Positions 48,550 to 58,119 are shown, counted from the stretch's first letter. The stretch is 64,000 bases of DNA from Devosia sp. FJ2-5-3 (GCF_029201545.1 NZ_CP104007.1:2142501-2206500); one strand, 5' to 3'. The notes: generated by a model from the sequence alone, not told the origin. Numbers and translations are program-made.

Positions 48550-49587
48550 CTAGGCATTATCGGTTCGGCGACTGGTTTGCGAGCTAAAGGGATGGAGGCT
48601 GGACAGAGGTGCATAGACAGTGAGTTCAGCCGCGTCGGCGATGTCGGGCCGCCCGGGCACGGATAGGACGATTGACTGCCCGGATTGGGCCAGACGCACA
48701 TGGAGATGGCTTTCGCCGCCAACCGGTTCGAGAAGTTCCACTATTGCCTTGAGGGCGATATGCGCCGCGGCCGGTGCTTCGAGCGTGAAGGCATCGGGCC
48801 GGATGCCGACGATGTCCGTGCCGGCGGGCAGGGGACCGACTTGATCGATGGATGAGACCGGGATGAGATTCATCGGCGGCGAGCCAATAAATCCAGCAAC
48901 GAAGAGTGTCTGGGGACGATCATAGACCTCGGTCGGCGTGCCGATCTGTTCGACCAGGCCCGCATTCATGACGACCAGTCGGTCCGCCAGCGTCATGGCT
49001 TCCAATTGGTCGTGGGTGACGTAAAGGCTGGTGGTCTTGAGACGGCGCTGAAGCTTGCGGATTTCGACCCGCATCTGCACGCGCAGCTTGGCGTCGAGGT
49101 TGGAGAGCGGCTCGTCGAACAGGAACGCCGCCGGCTCCCGCACGATGGCGCGGCCCATCGCAACGCGCTGGCGCTGGCCCCCCGAGAGCTGGCGCGGCTT
49201 GCGGTCGAGCATGGGTCCGATCTCGAGGATATCCGCGGCTTCCTTCACCCGCCTGTCGATTTCCTCGCGCGGGGTACCGCGGTTCTTGAGGCCGTATTCG
49301 AGATTTCCGCGAACGGTCATGTGGGGGTAGAGCGCATAGTTCTGGAACACCATGGCGATGTCGCGCTCGGCCGGCTCCGCCTTGACCACGTCTCGACCGC
49401 CGATCTCGATGCGACCAGACGTGACGGTTTCAAGGCCGGCAACCATCCGTAGCAGGGTGGACTTGCCACAGCCAGAGGGGCCGACCAGCACGATCAGTTC
49501 GCCATCGGCTACGGATAGATTGACGCCTTTGACGGCGGGGATATTGCCATAGTCCTTCTTGAGATCGACCAGATTGATGGTGGCCAT
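48550..49587 (-). CDS. ugpC: Glycerol-3-phosphate/glycerophosphodiester ABC importer ATPase UgpC
   Basis: A 345-residue MalK/UgpC-class ATPase. Walker A is [13 protein letters not shown], the signature is [19 protein letters not shown], and Walker B is [17 protein letters not shown]-terminal TOBE-type regulatory domain begins near residue 235. The set ugpB-ugpA-ugpE-ugpC-GDPD-DeoR in one direction supports a Ugp assignment over a maltose-type importer, although single-gene sequence alone would not separate them. Confidence 0.9.
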   Translation of the reverse strand: MATINLVDLKKDYGNIPAVKGVNLSVADGELIVLVGPSGCGKSTLLRMVAGLETVTSGRIEIGGRDVVKAEPAERDIAMVFQNYALYPHMTVRGNLEYGLKNRGTPREEIDRRVKEAADILEIGPMLDRKPRQLSGGQRQRVAMGRAIVREPAAFLFDEPLSNLDAKLRVQMRVEIRKLQRRLKTTSLYVTHDQLEAMTLADRLVVMNAGLVEQIGTPTEVYDRPQTLFVAGFIGSPPMNLIPVSSIDQVGPLPAGTDIVGIRPDAFTLEAPAAAHIALKAIVELLEPVGGESHLHVRLAQSGQSIVLSVPGRPDIADAAELTVYAPLSSLHPFSSQTSRRTDNA

Positions 49588-49590
49588 GGC

Positions 49591-50439
49591 TTATTTCTCC
49601 GTTTCGACCAGGCCTTTGACGAACAGGCGCTGCATGAAAATGACGACTAGGACTGGGGGCAGCATGGCCAGGATCACGGCAGCCATGACGAGGTGCCAGA
49701 GCGGCTCAGTATCGGCGCTGGCGGCCAGGCGTTTGATGCCCATGACCACCGTGTAATAGCGGCTGTCATTGGTGACAAGCAGCGGCCACATGTATTGCAC
49801 CCAGCCATAGATGAAGAGGATGACGAAGAGCGCCGCGATATTGGTCCGGCTCAGCGGCAGGAGGATATCGCGGAAGAATTTCATAGGGCCCGCACCATCC
49901 ACCCGGGCCGCTTCCATCAGCTCATCGGGAACGGTGAGGAAAAACTGACGGAAGAGGAAGGTGGCGGTCGCCGAGGCGATCAGCGGCAGGATGAGACCCT
50001 GATAGGAGTTCAGCATGCCCAGATCCGCCACGACCTTGAAGGTGGGGATGATACGCACCTCAACCGGGAGCATCAGCGTGATGAAGATGATCCAGAAGGC
50101 GAGCAGGCGCAGCGGGAACTTGAAATAGACGATTGCGTAGGCCGAGAGCAGCGAGATGACGATCTTGCCCACGGCGATTGCAATGGCCATGACCAGCGAG
50201 TTCAACATCATCACCCAAATCGGCGGCGCGCCGGAACTGGAGAGCCCCTCGTTCCAGATGGTGCTGTAGTTTTCAATCAGATGCGGGCCGGGCAGGAGCG
50301 GCACGAGACCGCTGACAAAATTGCCCGGGGCATGGGTGGAGGCGATAAACGCCAGATAGACCGGGAACACCACGATCACGACGCCCGCGATGAGCACGAG
50401 GTGCGTGAGGAAGGTCAGGAAGGGTCTGTTTTCAACCAT
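49591..50439 (-). CDS. ugpE: Ugp ABC importer permease UgpE
   Basis: A 282-residue MalG-class permease. It has six helices, starts MVENRPFLTFLTHLVLIAGVVIVVFPVYLAFIAS, and carries the EAA coupling loop EAARVDGAGPMKFFRDILLPLSRTN. The GWVQYMWPLLVTNDSRYYTV segment is characteristic of UgpE. It begins 14 bases after ugpA and ends three bases before ugpC. Confidence 0.92.
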   Translation of the reverse strand: MVENRPFLTFLTHLVLIAGVVIVVFPVYLAFIASTHAPGNFVSGLVPLLPGPHLIENYSTIWNEGLSSSGAPPIWVMMLNSLVMAIAIAVGKIVISLLSAYAIVYFKFPLRLLAFWIIFITLMLPVEVRIIPTFKVVADLGMLNSYQGLILPLIASATATFLFRQFFLTVPDELMEAARVDGAGPMKFFRDILLPLSRTNIAALFVILFIYGWVQYMWPLLVTNDSRYYTVVMGIKRLAASADTEPLWHLVMAAVILAMLPPVLVVIFMQRLFVKGLVETEK

Positions 50440-50453
50440 TTTGCTTCAGCCCT

Positions 50454-51338
50454 TCAATACTGGACCCTGCGTTCCACGAAGCGGAACTGCACGACGGTAA
50501 GCGCGATCACGATCAGCATCAGGATGACGGACTGTGCGGCGGACGAGCCGATGTTCAGGTTGAGCACGCCGTCGGTATAGACCTTGTAGACAAGGATATT
50601 GGTCGCCTGAGCCGGGCCGCCCATGGTCGTCGCATCGACCAGACCGAAGGTGTCGAACATGGCGTAGTTGATGTTGATGATCAGGAGGAAGAATGTCGTC
50701 GGGGAGATGAGCGGGAAGACGATGGTCCAGAACCGCTTGAACGGACCTGCGCCATCGATGGCGGCGGCTTCGTTGAGCGATTGCGGCACGGACTGCAACC
50801 CGGCGACGAAAAAGAGGAAATTGTACGAGATTTGCTTCCAGGCGGCGGCGATGACGATGAGCGTCATCGCCTGATTGCCATCGATGCGGTGGTTCCAGCT
50901 GACGCCCATGCCGCGCAGAATGTAGGGCGCGATACCGATGGATGGATTGAAGATAAACCACCAGAGAATGCCGACGACAACCGGCGCGACCGCGTAGGGC
51001 CAGACCAGCAGTGTTGTATAGATCTTGCCCGAGCGCAGCAGGCGATTGACCGCAACAGCCAGCAGTAGGGACACGGCCATGGAGAGCAGTGTCACCGAGA
51101 TCGCGAAAATTGCCGTTCGCCCGAGAGAGCTCAGATAATTGGGATCGGCAAAGATGCGCCGATAATTGTCGAACCAGATGAATGTTGTCCGAAAGCCAAA
51201 GGGATCCTCGCGCTCAAACGAGGATTTCAGCGCCTGTATTGCTGGCCAGATAAAGAAAATCAGCGTGACAGCCAGCTGAGGTGCCAGCAATAGGTAAGGC
51301 AGCAGCTTGTTCGGAAATATGGTGCGTTTGCTCTGCAT
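50454..51338 (-). CDS. ugpA: Ugp ABC importer permease UgpA
   Basis: A 294-residue MalF-class permease with the EAA loop [26 protein letters not shown] and the UgpA-like [24 protein letters not shown] after the first helix. The start MQSKRTIF at 51338 has GAGGA in front; 64 in-frame codons upstream lie over the intercistronic hairpin and ugpB end and were discarded. Confidence 0.93.
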   Translation of the reverse strand: MQSKRTIFPNKLLPYLLLAPQLAVTLIFFIWPAIQALKSSFEREDPFGFRTTFIWFDNYRRIFADPNYLSSLGRTAIFAISVTLLSMAVSLLLAVAVNRLLRSGKIYTTLLVWPYAVAPVVVGILWWFIFNPSIGIAPYILRGMGVSWNHRIDGNQAMTLIVIAAAWKQISYNFLFFVAGLQSVPQSLNEAAAIDGAGPFKRFWTIVFPLISPTTFFLLIININYAMFDTFGLVDATTMGGPAQATNILVYKVYTDGVLNLNIGSSAAQSVILMLIVIALTVVQFRFVERRVQY

Positions 51339-51400
51339 GGGTCCTCGCACGGCGCCGCATGACGGGCCGCGCGCGAAGGCGCTGCCCATCATTCGAGCTG

Positions 51401-51427
51401 AAAAGGGGCCAGATTGCTCTGGCCCCC
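51401..51427 (-). terminator. Intercistronic stem-loop between ugpB and ugpA
   Basis: GGGGCCAG / CTGGCCCC (8 bp, 51405-51412 with 51419-51426) followed on the minus strand by TTTT. It probably causes partial termination or protects the ugpB message, so more binding protein than permease is made. Confidence 0.75.
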
Positions 51428-51438
51428 TGATAACCGGA

Positions 51439-52764
51439 TTACTGGTTGGTCGCTTCAAACTCGCGCAGGATCTCGTTGCCACGGGCAACGGCGGAATCCA
51501 GCGCTTCCTGGGCGGTCTTCTGACCAGCAAGCATGGCCTCGAACTCTTCGTCGACCAGGGTACGGATCTGGCTCAGATTACCGAAGCGGACGCCCTTGGA
51601 GTTCGCTGTCGGAGTGCCCCGGGTGATCTGCTCGATGGCCACGGAGGAACCCGGATTGGCGTCGTAATATCCCTGTTCCTTGCCGAGCTCATAGGCTGCA
51701 TTGGTAATCGGCAGGTAGCCGGTGAACTGGTGCCAATCGGCCTGAACCTCCGGCTGGCTGAGATAGGTGAAGAACTCGGCAACGCCCTTATAGACGTCGT
51801 CGCTCTTGCCGTTCAGAACCCAGAGCGTGGCGCCGCCGATAATCGAGTTCTTGGGCTCTGCGATTACGTCGTCATAATAGGGCAGGGGCGCGAAGCCGAC
51901 TTCGAAGTCCTTGGAGTTGGCAATGACGCCAGCGCGCGAACCCGAGGAATTCATATAGACGGCGCATTCACCGGAGTAGAACTTCGGCGGAGCGTCTGGG
52001 CCGCCGACCGGGCCGCCATACTGATAGAGGCCGGAATCGGACCACTTCTTGAGGTTTTCCCAGTGCTTGACCTGGACCGGGCCATTGAAGGTGAACTCGG
52101 TGCCAAGACCGCCGAAGCCGTTTTCCAGCGTGCCGAACTGCTGGTCATGGATGGCGGAGAGGTTCTCGGTCTGGATCCAGGTGATCCAGGCTGAGCTCAG
52201 GCCGCACTTGGCAGCGCCGCTGTCCACGATGGTCTGCATCGCGGTTTCGAGCTCTGCCCAGGTCTTCGGCGGGGTTTCCGGATCAAGGCCGGCCTTCGCG
52301 AAGGCGTCCTTGTTGTAGTACATGATCGGAGTGGACGAATTGAACGGCAGCGAGAGGATGTTGCCCTCGGTGTCGGAATAATAGCCCACGACCGGCGCGA
52401 GGAATGCAGACGGGTCCCAGGGCTGACCATTTTCGGTCATCAGTTCGTAAACCGGCTTCACGGCGCCCTTGGCGGCCATCATCGTGCCGGTCCCAACTTC
52501 GAACACCTGCACGATGGCTGGCTGTTCATTGGCGCGGAACGCTGCAATCGCAGCCGTCAGCGTTTCGGGATAGCTTCCCTTGTAGGTCGTCACAACCTTG
52601 TAGTTGGACTGACTGTCGTTGAAACCCTGGGCGATTGACTCTAGCTTCTTGCCAAGTTCGGCGTCGAGCGCGTGCCACCAGCTGATTTCAGTCTGAGCCG
52701 ACGCCGGGCTTGCAGCAAGCACGGCAGCCATACCCGCAGACAGCAGCATAACCTTCTTAAACAT
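51439..52764 (-). CDS. ugpB: Glycerol-3-phosphate/glycerophosphodiester-binding protein UgpB
   Basis: A 441-residue periplasmic family 1 binding protein. A signal peptide ([23 protein letters not shown]) precedes [34 protein letters not shown], the standard UgpB opening. [25 protein letters not shown] and the later [21 protein letters not shown] also match UgpB. It heads the ugp operon. The start at 52764 follows GGGAGAG. Two GlpR-like palindromes lie 87-245 bases upstream. Confidence 0.93.
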   Translation of the reverse strand: MFKKVMLLSAGMAAVLAASPASAQTEISWWHALDAELGKKLESIAQGFNDSQSNYKVVTTYKGSYPETLTAAIAAFRANEQPAIVQVFEVGTGTMMAAKGAVKPVYELMTENGQPWDPSAFLAPVVGYYSDTEGNILSLPFNSSTPIMYYNKDAFAKAGLDPETPPKTWAELETAMQTIVDSGAAKCGLSSAWITWIQTENLSAIHDQQFGTLENGFGGLGTEFTFNGPVQVKHWENLKKWSDSGLYQYGGPVGGPDAPPKFYSGECAVYMNSSGSRAGVIANSKDFEVGFAPLPYYDDVIAEPKNSIIGGATLWVLNGKSDDVYKGVAEFFTYLSQPEVQADWHQFTGYLPITNAAYELGKEQGYYDANPGSSVAIEQITRGTPTANSKGVRFGNLSQIRTLVDEEFEAMLAGQKTAQEALDSAVARGNEILREFEATNQ

Positions 52765-52850
52765 GCTCTCTCCCTTAGTATTCAGCTGGGACCTCCTCGC
52801 CCCGAGCTTGGTGCCATATGACAACATGGAATCATCCTTTGCAAACCAGA

Positions 52851-52868
52851 AATGTTCATATGAACATT
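52851..52868. promoter_or_regulatory. Perfect DeoR/GlpR-like operator upstream of ugpB
   Basis: AATGTTCATATGAACATT is a perfect 18-bp palindrome. It matches the ATGTTC-N4-GAACAT layout of the E. coli GlpR operator. It lies 87-104 bases before the ugpB start, in an operon that ends with a DeoR/GlpR repressor. Confidence 0.82.
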
Positions 52869-52992
52869 GGTCGTGTGCGATTGAACCGCCCTTTGGTGGC
52901 CCGCTGTGCTGGTAAGTCAGGACAATAACAGTCGTGTGACACTGGGATTTTATGTGGGGTCGCCAGTGTGGATTTGGCCCATTGCAACAGTT

Positions 52993-53008
52993 CAGTTCAT
53001 CTGAACAT
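52993..53008. promoter_or_regulatory. Second, imperfect DeoR/GlpR-like operator
   Basis: CAGTTCATCTGAACAT differs from the core of the perfect site at three of 16 positions. Lying about 140 bases further upstream, it could allow repression by DNA looping. Confidence 0.65.
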
Positions 53009-53339
53009 CAGGCGGGACGCGTGGAGTTGGATCTAGACCGCATGGACCTCGACGTGGAGCCCGTCGAACGGGAGAAGGATGTCTCTCCGAGCGTCGGCTG
53101 TTGAAGGCTCGATGGGGGTAGGAGCTTCGTCGTCAAGGATTGAGTCCGATCCGTTACTGGTTAGCCGCGTCCCAAAATCCCTCTTAAGAGGGCACCCGAG
53201 GCACAATGTGGTTTCGCTGTAAAACCTGCCTCTGAGCCTGATTCTCGCATGTCGATGCCGCATTGGCGCAATTTGGCAGAGCTGAAGACCTACTGAGCGG
53301 CCGCAGTGTCGGTGTCCTCGCCCAAATCTGATGAACGCT

Positions 53340-53480
53340 TAAGGCGCCGACGACTTTCTTTCGGTACCCGCGAAAAAGGCAGACGCACACGCAGAATAGC
53401 AGCCGGTGTTGGGAAGGACATCGGTGGCCAACCCTATCTCCGTAGCGTCGTCACCAGCCAACATCACTACCTTGGGATCG
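53340..53480 (-). pseudogene. Remnant of a COG3904-like periplasmic serine-protease-fold protein
   Basis: On the minus strand from about 53480 a frame reads VVMLAGDDATEIGLATDV, then PNTGCYSACASAFFAGTERK, and stops after SSAP. The GLAT-V...C-x-SACA-x-x-FFAGTER pattern is that of the ClpP-like periplasmic family COG3904, whose members are much longer. No start codon with a ribosome site and no rest of the domain can be found, and after the stop the sequence AFIRFG continues in frame. It is best read as a decayed fragment. Recognition rests on memory of the motif only. Confidence 0.4.
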
Positions 53481-53503
53481 CCAGCGGCCCAACCGGCCTT
53501 CGA

Positions 53504-53932
53504 TCACCGTGCAGCGCTTTGCGCCCAATTGAGGATGTCGGCGCTGGACATGGCGCCTGAGACGCGGGCGACTTCTTTTCCGGAGCGGAAGAGGATCATG
53601 GTGGGGATGCCGCGAATGCCGAGGCGCCCCGCCAGATCCTGGTTCTCATCCGAATTGAGTTTGACGAAGCGCATGGCGGGCTCCGCCGCGCGCGCCGCCG
53701 CCTCGAATTGCGGTCCCATCACACGGCATGGGCCGCACCAGGGCGCCCAGACATCAACGAGGACGGGAATGTCGGACTTGGCAATCTGCTTTTCGAGCAT
53801 GGGCGCTGCGAGATCGGTGGGATGACCGTCAAAGAGCGCAGCACTACACTTGCCGCATTTCCCCTGGTCGGCGGACTGACCCTCGGCGATGCGGTTGGTC
53901 GCGTTGCATTTCGTGCAGACCACATGGGCCAT
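53504..53932 (-). CDS. trxC: Thioredoxin TrxC (thioredoxin 2) with zinc ribbon
   Basis: A 142-residue thioredoxin. The N-terminal zinc ribbon has two C-x-x-C pairs (VCTKCNATNR and GKCGKCSAAL). The thioredoxin fold carries the active site WAPWCGPCRVMGP and the cis-Pro loop RGIPTMILF. TrxC reduces disulfides and resists oxidative stress. Here it ends an operon of sulfur/persulfide genes, where it could resolve persulfides on the partner enzymes (inference). It is 12 bases after the SulP gene. Confidence 0.95.
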   Translation of the reverse strand: MAHVVCTKCNATNRIAEGQSADQGKCGKCSAALFDGHPTDLAAPMLEKQIAKSDIPVLVDVWAPWCGPCRVMGPQFEAAARAAEPAMRFVKLNSDENQDLAGRLGIRGIPTMILFRSGKEVARVSGAMSSADILNWAQSAAR

Positions 53933-53944
53933 CGTTGTTGTCTC

Positions 53945-55720
53945 CTATTGTCGCGTCGTCGCTTCCAGCACCCGATCCTGGCAGTCACCGCTCCCGGAGG
54001 GGACGAGGTCTCGCTGCGCCAGGATCGAACGGATGGCGCCGTGTTGGCTGAGATGCACTTGTCCGGAGAGATGTTCAAGGAACTCCGTGCCCGCCAGCTT
54101 GTCCATCACCGGGCCCTTGACCTCCGAGAGGTGGAGGCGGATGCCGAGATCCCTCAGACGATGTTCGACGGCTTCGAGGCTTTCGAGCGCCGACATGTCG
54201 ATGAAATTGACGGCAGAGCACATCAGCACCACGTCCTTGAGACCAGGATTTTCCGTCGCGAGGCCGGTGACGAGATCTTCGAGATAGCGCGCATTGGCGA
54301 AGTAGAGACTTTCGTCGATGCGGAGGGAAAGGATGTCAGGGACGATCTCCACCTTGTGGCGCTTGATATTTCGGAAGTGCTCGGTTCCGGGCACCTGTCC
54401 CACCACGGCCGCATGCGGCTTGGAGGACCGATAGAGGAAAATGAGGATCGAGGCGGCAACGCCAAGCGCAATCCCGACCTCGACACCGAAGAGCAATGTG
54501 CCGACCAGCGTGATGGCCACGGCGGCAAAATCCGCCTTGGAATAGGCCCAGGCGCGCTTGAGCACCGAGAAGTCGACAAGGGTCAGAACGGCGAGCACGA
54601 TGGTGGCGGCCAGCGTCGCCTTAGGCAGGACGGCGAGGAACGGCGTCAGCAACAGCGTCGCGCCGGCAATACCGATGGCGGTGAAGGCACCTGCCGCGGG
54701 GGTCGCAGCGCCAGCATCAAAATTGACCACGGAGCGGGCAAAGCCACCGGTGACCGGATAGCCGCCGCCAATGCCGGCCGCGATATTAGACATGCCGAGG
54801 CCGATCAATTCCTGATTGGGCTCGATCCGCTCGCGACGCTTGGCAGCCAGGGTCTGGGCAACCGAGATGGATTCGACAAAGCCGACAATCGAGATAATCA
54901 GCGCCGGCATGAGCAGTTGCTGGACGGTGTCGAGGTTGAAACTCGGCAGGGACAGCATAGGCAGGCCCTGCGGCACGTCACCGACCAGGGCGACACCCTT
55001 GCTGCCCAGATCAAAGGCGACCGAGAGCGCCATGGTGAGGAAGACGACCAGCACCGGGCCGGCGCGCACGATGATTGTGGCGATGCTCTTGGGTACACCA
55101 AAGCGGGTGAGCCAGTTCTTGAGGTCGAGGCGGATCCACAGCAGGAGACCAAGCGCCAGCCCACCGATCAAGAGCGTATAGATGTTGATCGAGCTCAGAT
55201 TTTCCCAGATCGAGGCCAATAGGCCCGGCAGGGCGTGGCCTTCGGTGCTGATGCCCAGGAGACCGCCCAGCTGGCTCATGGCGATGATGAGGCCAGAGGC
55301 GGTAATGAAGCCGGAGATCACCGGGTGCGACAGGAAATTGGCGAGAAAGCCGAGCCGCAACAGGCCCATGAGCGTCAACATGGCGCCCGAAATCAGGGCC
55401 AGGATAATGGCGGCACTGGCATAGTCGGCGGTGCCTTCCATTGCCAATTTGCCCACGGCGCTGGCCGTCATCAGGGAGATGACGGCAACCGGCCCGACCG
55501 CCAGCGCCGACGAGGTGCCGAAGATGGCATAGGCAATGAGCGGCAGGATGGAGGCGTATAGACCCACTTCCGGTGGTAGCCCCGCCAGCAGAGCGTAAGC
55601 CAGCGACTGCGGGATCAGCATGATGGTCACGATCACCGCGGCCACGAGGTCACTGGTCAAGCTCTGACGGTTATAGCGTCTGCCCCAATCGAGGATGGGC
55701 AGATAGGACCCGAGGCGCAC
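53945..55720 (-). CDS. SulP-family anion transporter with STAS domain
   Basis: A 591-residue SulP (SLC26-type) transporter. The membrane part begins LTSDLVAAVIVTIMLIPQSLAYALLAGLPPEVGLYASILP, the family signature. Glycine-rich IAAGIGGGYPVTGGFARSVVNFDAGAATP follows. The C-terminal cytosolic STAS domain (about residues 445-560) has VVLMCSAVNFIDMSALESLEAVEHRL. Substrate is probably sulfate or a related oxyanion. Its place among persulfide-handling genes suggests export of the sulfite/sulfate they make, or sulfate uptake. Confidence 0.93.
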   Translation of the reverse strand: MRLGSYLPILDWGRRYNRQSLTSDLVAAVIVTIMLIPQSLAYALLAGLPPEVGLYASILPLIAYAIFGTSSALAVGPVAVISLMTASAVGKLAMEGTADYASAAIILALISGAMLTLMGLLRLGFLANFLSHPVISGFITASGLIIAMSQLGGLLGISTEGHALPGLLASIWENLSSINIYTLLIGGLALGLLLWIRLDLKNWLTRFGVPKSIATIIVRAGPVLVVFLTMALSVAFDLGSKGVALVGDVPQGLPMLSLPSFNLDTVQQLLMPALIISIVGFVESISVAQTLAAKRRERIEPNQELIGLGMSNIAAGIGGGYPVTGGFARSVVNFDAGAATPAAGAFTAIGIAGATLLLTPFLAVLPKATLAATIVLAVLTLVDFSVLKRAWAYSKADFAAVAITLVGTLLFGVEVGIALGVAASILIFLYRSSKPHAAVVGQVPGTEHFRNIKRHKVEIVPDILSLRIDESLYFANARYLEDLVTGLATENPGLKDVVLMCSAVNFIDMSALESLEAVEHRLRDLGIRLHLSEVKGPVMDKLAGTEFLEHLSGQVHLSQHGAIRSILAQRDLVPSGSGDCQDRVLEATTRQ

Positions 55721-55778
55721 GGCAAGTCTCCGGAAGAGGTGGGGAGCCGGCCCGGAGGCAGGCGAAATTCAGGCTGGC

Positions 55779-56105
55779 TCAGACGTCGAGAGTAGCGAAC
55801 AGGCTGCCGGCGCGACCGCCGGAGCGGCAGTAGCCAAGCATGGGCTTGGGGCTGTCTTCCCAGGCCTGATGGAAGCGGATGATCTGGCCTTCACCACGCA
55901 TGCCCGAGACCGGGATATGGATGGCCACGAGACCCTCAGCCTTGGCGGCGGCTTCAATCGCCGCGAAATCCGGCTGGCCGGCATCTTCATTGTCCGGGCG
56001 GGCGCAGATGATCGACTTGAAGCCCGCGGCGGCGATCTCCTTGACCTGTTCCGGCGTGATCTGGGCGGTGGCGGAGAAGTCGGGGCTGAGTTGACGGATA
56101 TTCAT
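55779..56105 (-). CDS. DUF442 / TIGR01244-type sulfurtransferase-phosphatase-fold protein
   Basis: A 108-residue protein with the dual-specificity-phosphatase-like fold. It opens with MNIRQLSPDFSATAQITPEQVKEIAAAGFKSIICARPDNE. The active loop is YCRSGGRAGSL (Cys93, Arg98). This family (BLH domain) moves sulfane sulfur and is often fused to a metallo-beta-lactamase persulfide dioxygenase; here the two are neighbouring separate genes with a 76-base gap. Confidence 0.9.
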   Translation of the reverse strand: MNIRQLSPDFSATAQITPEQVKEIAAAGFKSIICARPDNEDAGQPDFAAIEAAAKAEGLVAIHIPVSGMRGEGQIIRFHQAWEDSPKPMLGYCRSGGRAGSLFATLDV

Positions 56106-56181
56106 TTGATGTTGTCCTGACGCATGAGGAAAAGGGGGCTCCTCCGCCGAAGCGGAGGAGGAAACGGGCTGCGAAGGGGCA

Positions 56182-57075
56182 TCACAGACCGTTGATGGGA
56201 ACCTTGAGGAAGGTCTTGCCGTCCTCGTCCTTGGGCGGAAGCTGGCCGGCGCGCATGTTGACCTGCAGCGACGGAATGATCAGCTTGGGCATGGAGAGAG
56301 TGGCGTCGCGCGCTTCACGCATGGCGACGAAACTGTCTTCGTCCGTGCCCTTGCCGACATGGATATTGTGCTCGATCTCGTCGCCGACTGTGGTTTCCCA
56401 CTGGATGTCGCGGCCATTGGGCCCGTAGTCGTGGCACATGAAGAGACGCATTTCGCGCGGCAGCGCCAGGACGCGCTGGATCGAGCGATAAAGCGTGCGC
56501 GCGTCGCCGCCCGGGAAGTCGGCACGGGCCGAGCCGCCATCGGGCATGAACAGGGTGTCACCGACGAAAGAGGCGTCGCCGATCGTGTGCGTCATGCAGG
56601 CCGGGGTGTGGCCAGGCGTATGCATCACATGGGCCGTCATGCCGCCGATATGGTAGCTGTCGCCGTCCCTGAACAGGCGGTCGAACTGGCTGCCATCGCG
56701 CTGGAACTCGGTGCCTTCGTTGAAAATCTTGCCGAAGGTTTCCTGCACAATGACGATGTTCTCGCCGATGCCGAGCTTGCCGCCCAACTTGGACTGGATA
56801 TACGGCGCGGACGAGAGGTGATCCGCGTGGACATGGGTTTCGATCAGCCATTCGAGCTTGAGGGCCTGCTCTGTGATGAAGGCGATGATCTTGTCCGCTC
56901 CATCATAGGTGATGCGGCCAGCGGCGTAGTCGATGTCCATGACCGAGTCGATAACGGCGCAGGACGATGAGTTCGGATCCTTGACGACGTAGGAGATCGT
57001 GTTGGTCGGCGCGTCGAAGAACGCGGTCACTTCCGGCCGGAGAGTCAGGTCGGGGGTGAAGGGAATGGTGGTCAT
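56182..57075 (-). CDS. MBL-fold persulfide dioxygenase-like hydrolase (Blh/ETHE1 type)
   Basis: A 297-residue metallo-beta-lactamase-fold enzyme. The metal site is in LIETHVHADHLSSAPYIQ, with HTPGHTPACMTHTIGDASFVGDTLFMPDGGSARADFPGGDA and FMCHDYGPNGRD. The last three segments are characteristic of the Blh persulfide dioxygenase branch, which oxidises glutathione persulfide to sulfite with Fe(II). It lies in the same minus-strand operon as the DUF442 sulfurtransferase and the YeeE-type transporters, all divergent from a BigR-like repressor. Confidence 0.92.
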   Translation of the reverse strand: MTTIPFTPDLTLRPEVTAFFDAPTNTISYVVKDPNSSSCAVIDSVMDIDYAAGRITYDGADKIIAFITEQALKLEWLIETHVHADHLSSAPYIQSKLGGKLGIGENIVIVQETFGKIFNEGTEFQRDGSQFDRLFRDGDSYHIGGMTAHVMHTPGHTPACMTHTIGDASFVGDTLFMPDGGSARADFPGGDARTLYRSIQRVLALPREMRLFMCHDYGPNGRDIQWETTVGDEIEHNIHVGKGTDEDSFVAMREARDATLSMPKLIIPSLQVNMRAGQLPPKDEDGKTFLKVPINGL

Positions 57076-57097
57076 TTCTAGAACTCCTCGGTGAGGG

Positions 57098-57538
57098 TCA
57101 GGCTGTCTGGGTAACGCGCTGCTGGGCGAAACGGCGCAAAGTGCGAGCGGTCAGAATTCCTGCGATCATGGCGGCCACAAAGGCCCAGGCAGAGACATCA
57201 CCCAAGCCCAGGGCGGGAATGGCGCCGCCGGGGCAGAAGCCGGCAATGCCCCAGCCGATACCGAACACGGCCGAGCCCCCGATCAGCGGAACGTCCAGCT
57301 TGCGTTTGGTCGGGAAGTGGAATTGCTGGTCGAGCACGGGTTGCTCCCGGCGCAAGACGAAGCGGTAACCAGTGGCAGTGACGGTCAGCGCCGAACCCAT
57401 GACCAGAAGCAGGGACGGATCCCAGCTGCCGGCAATGTCGAAGAAGTTCAGCACCTTGGCGGGATTGATCATGCCGGAGATGGCGATACCCGCGCCGAAG
57501 ATGAGGCCGAAGAGGCCAGCAAGGATGTTACGCTGCAT
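57098..57538 (-). CDS. YeeE/YedE-type membrane protein, DUF6691 half
   Basis: A 146-residue inner-membrane protein with about four helices. It starts MQRNILAGLFGLIFGAGIAISGMINPAKVLNFFDIAGSWDPSLLLVMGSALTV and has the conserved cysteine in GWGIAGFCPGGAIPALG. Paired short YeeE/YedE proteins (PmpA/PmpB type) act as a transporter for thiosulfate or another sulfur compound, with the Cys lining the path. The start at 57538 shares one base with the partner gene's stop. Confidence 0.9.
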   Translation of the reverse strand: MQRNILAGLFGLIFGAGIAISGMINPAKVLNFFDIAGSWDPSLLLVMGSALTVTATGYRFVLRREQPVLDQQFHFPTKRKLDVPLIGGSAVFGIGWGIAGFCPGGAIPALGLGDVSAWAFVAAMIAGILTARTLRRFAQQRVTQTA

Positions 57539-57966
57539 CAGAAGCCTCCGAGGGTGTGACGAATGACAAAGACGGTGGCGACGGCGGCGACCATGAAGGT
57601 AGCGGTAGCGGCTATCGAGCGGCCGGAAAGACGGGAAATGCCGCAAACTCCATGACCAGAGGTGCAGCCGGAGGCAAAGAACACACCGATGCCGGCGAGC
57701 ACACCACCAATCATCACCCACATCACCGGCACGGGCGAGGCGAAGGACACCTCAAAGCCGGACACGAGCGGGATCAAGATTGGCGCAACAACGGCGCCAA
57801 GCAGGAAGGCGGCGCGCCAGCCCCAATCCTTGGTCACGGGCGGCAGAACACCGGTCAGGATGCCGGTCATGCCGGCAATGCGGCCATGGAACGCCATAAG
57901 CAGCACAGAAGCGAGGCCGATCAGGCTTCCGCCAATCAGCGCTGGGATGGGGGTGAATTCTGTCAT
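57538..57966 (-). CDS. YeeE/YedE-type membrane protein, first half
   Basis: A 142-residue partner of the DUF6691 protein. About four helices and the cysteine motif GVFFASGCTSGHGVCGISRLSGRS near residues 96-119 place it in YeeE/YedE. The pair probably imports a sulfane-sulfur or thiosulfate species that the downstream persulfide enzymes use. It is the first gene of the minus-strand sulfur operon, divergent from the BigR-like repressor across 153 bases. Confidence 0.92.
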   Translation of the reverse strand: MTEFTPIPALIGGSLIGLASVLLMAFHGRIAGMTGILTGVLPPVTKDWGWRAAFLLGAVVAPILIPLVSGFEVSFASPVPVMWVMIGGVLAGIGVFFASGCTSGHGVCGISRLSGRSIAATATFMVAAVATVFVIRHTLGGF

Positions 57967-58097
57967 CGATACGGATCTCAGCAGCAGGTAACAAAAGTCG
58001 AATTGCGATTTCGGCGCTCTCGGCGGTCACGTTTCGAAGGCGTTTGAACCTTCTTGAAAACGGGGCCAAAACACGCGATAAGCGTTTAGTCGAAAAT

Positions 58098-58109
58098 TCG
58101 TATATACGA
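58098..58109. promoter_or_regulatory. Candidate BigR operator
   Basis: The perfect 12-bp palindrome TCGTATATACGA lies 11 bases before the BigR-like start, in the divergent 57967-58119 gap. It is placed to block transcription of both the repressor-ATPase unit and possibly the sulfur operon. Confidence 0.55.
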
Positions 58110-58119
58110 GCTTGCTAAT

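Larger units (their letters stand above)
52765..53339. other. Long ugpB upstream region
   Basis: About 575 bases without a credible gene. It contains the two GlpR-like operators listed separately and a 7-bp inverted repeat ACACTGG / CCAGTGT (52939-52945 with 52963-52969). Open frames here show no family resemblance or ribosome site. Confidence 0.6.

Noticed and set aside
53033..53263. A 76-codon minus-strand frame as a small gene
   Set aside because: No ribosome site, no family pattern, and it lies in the decayed region next to the COG3904-like remnant.
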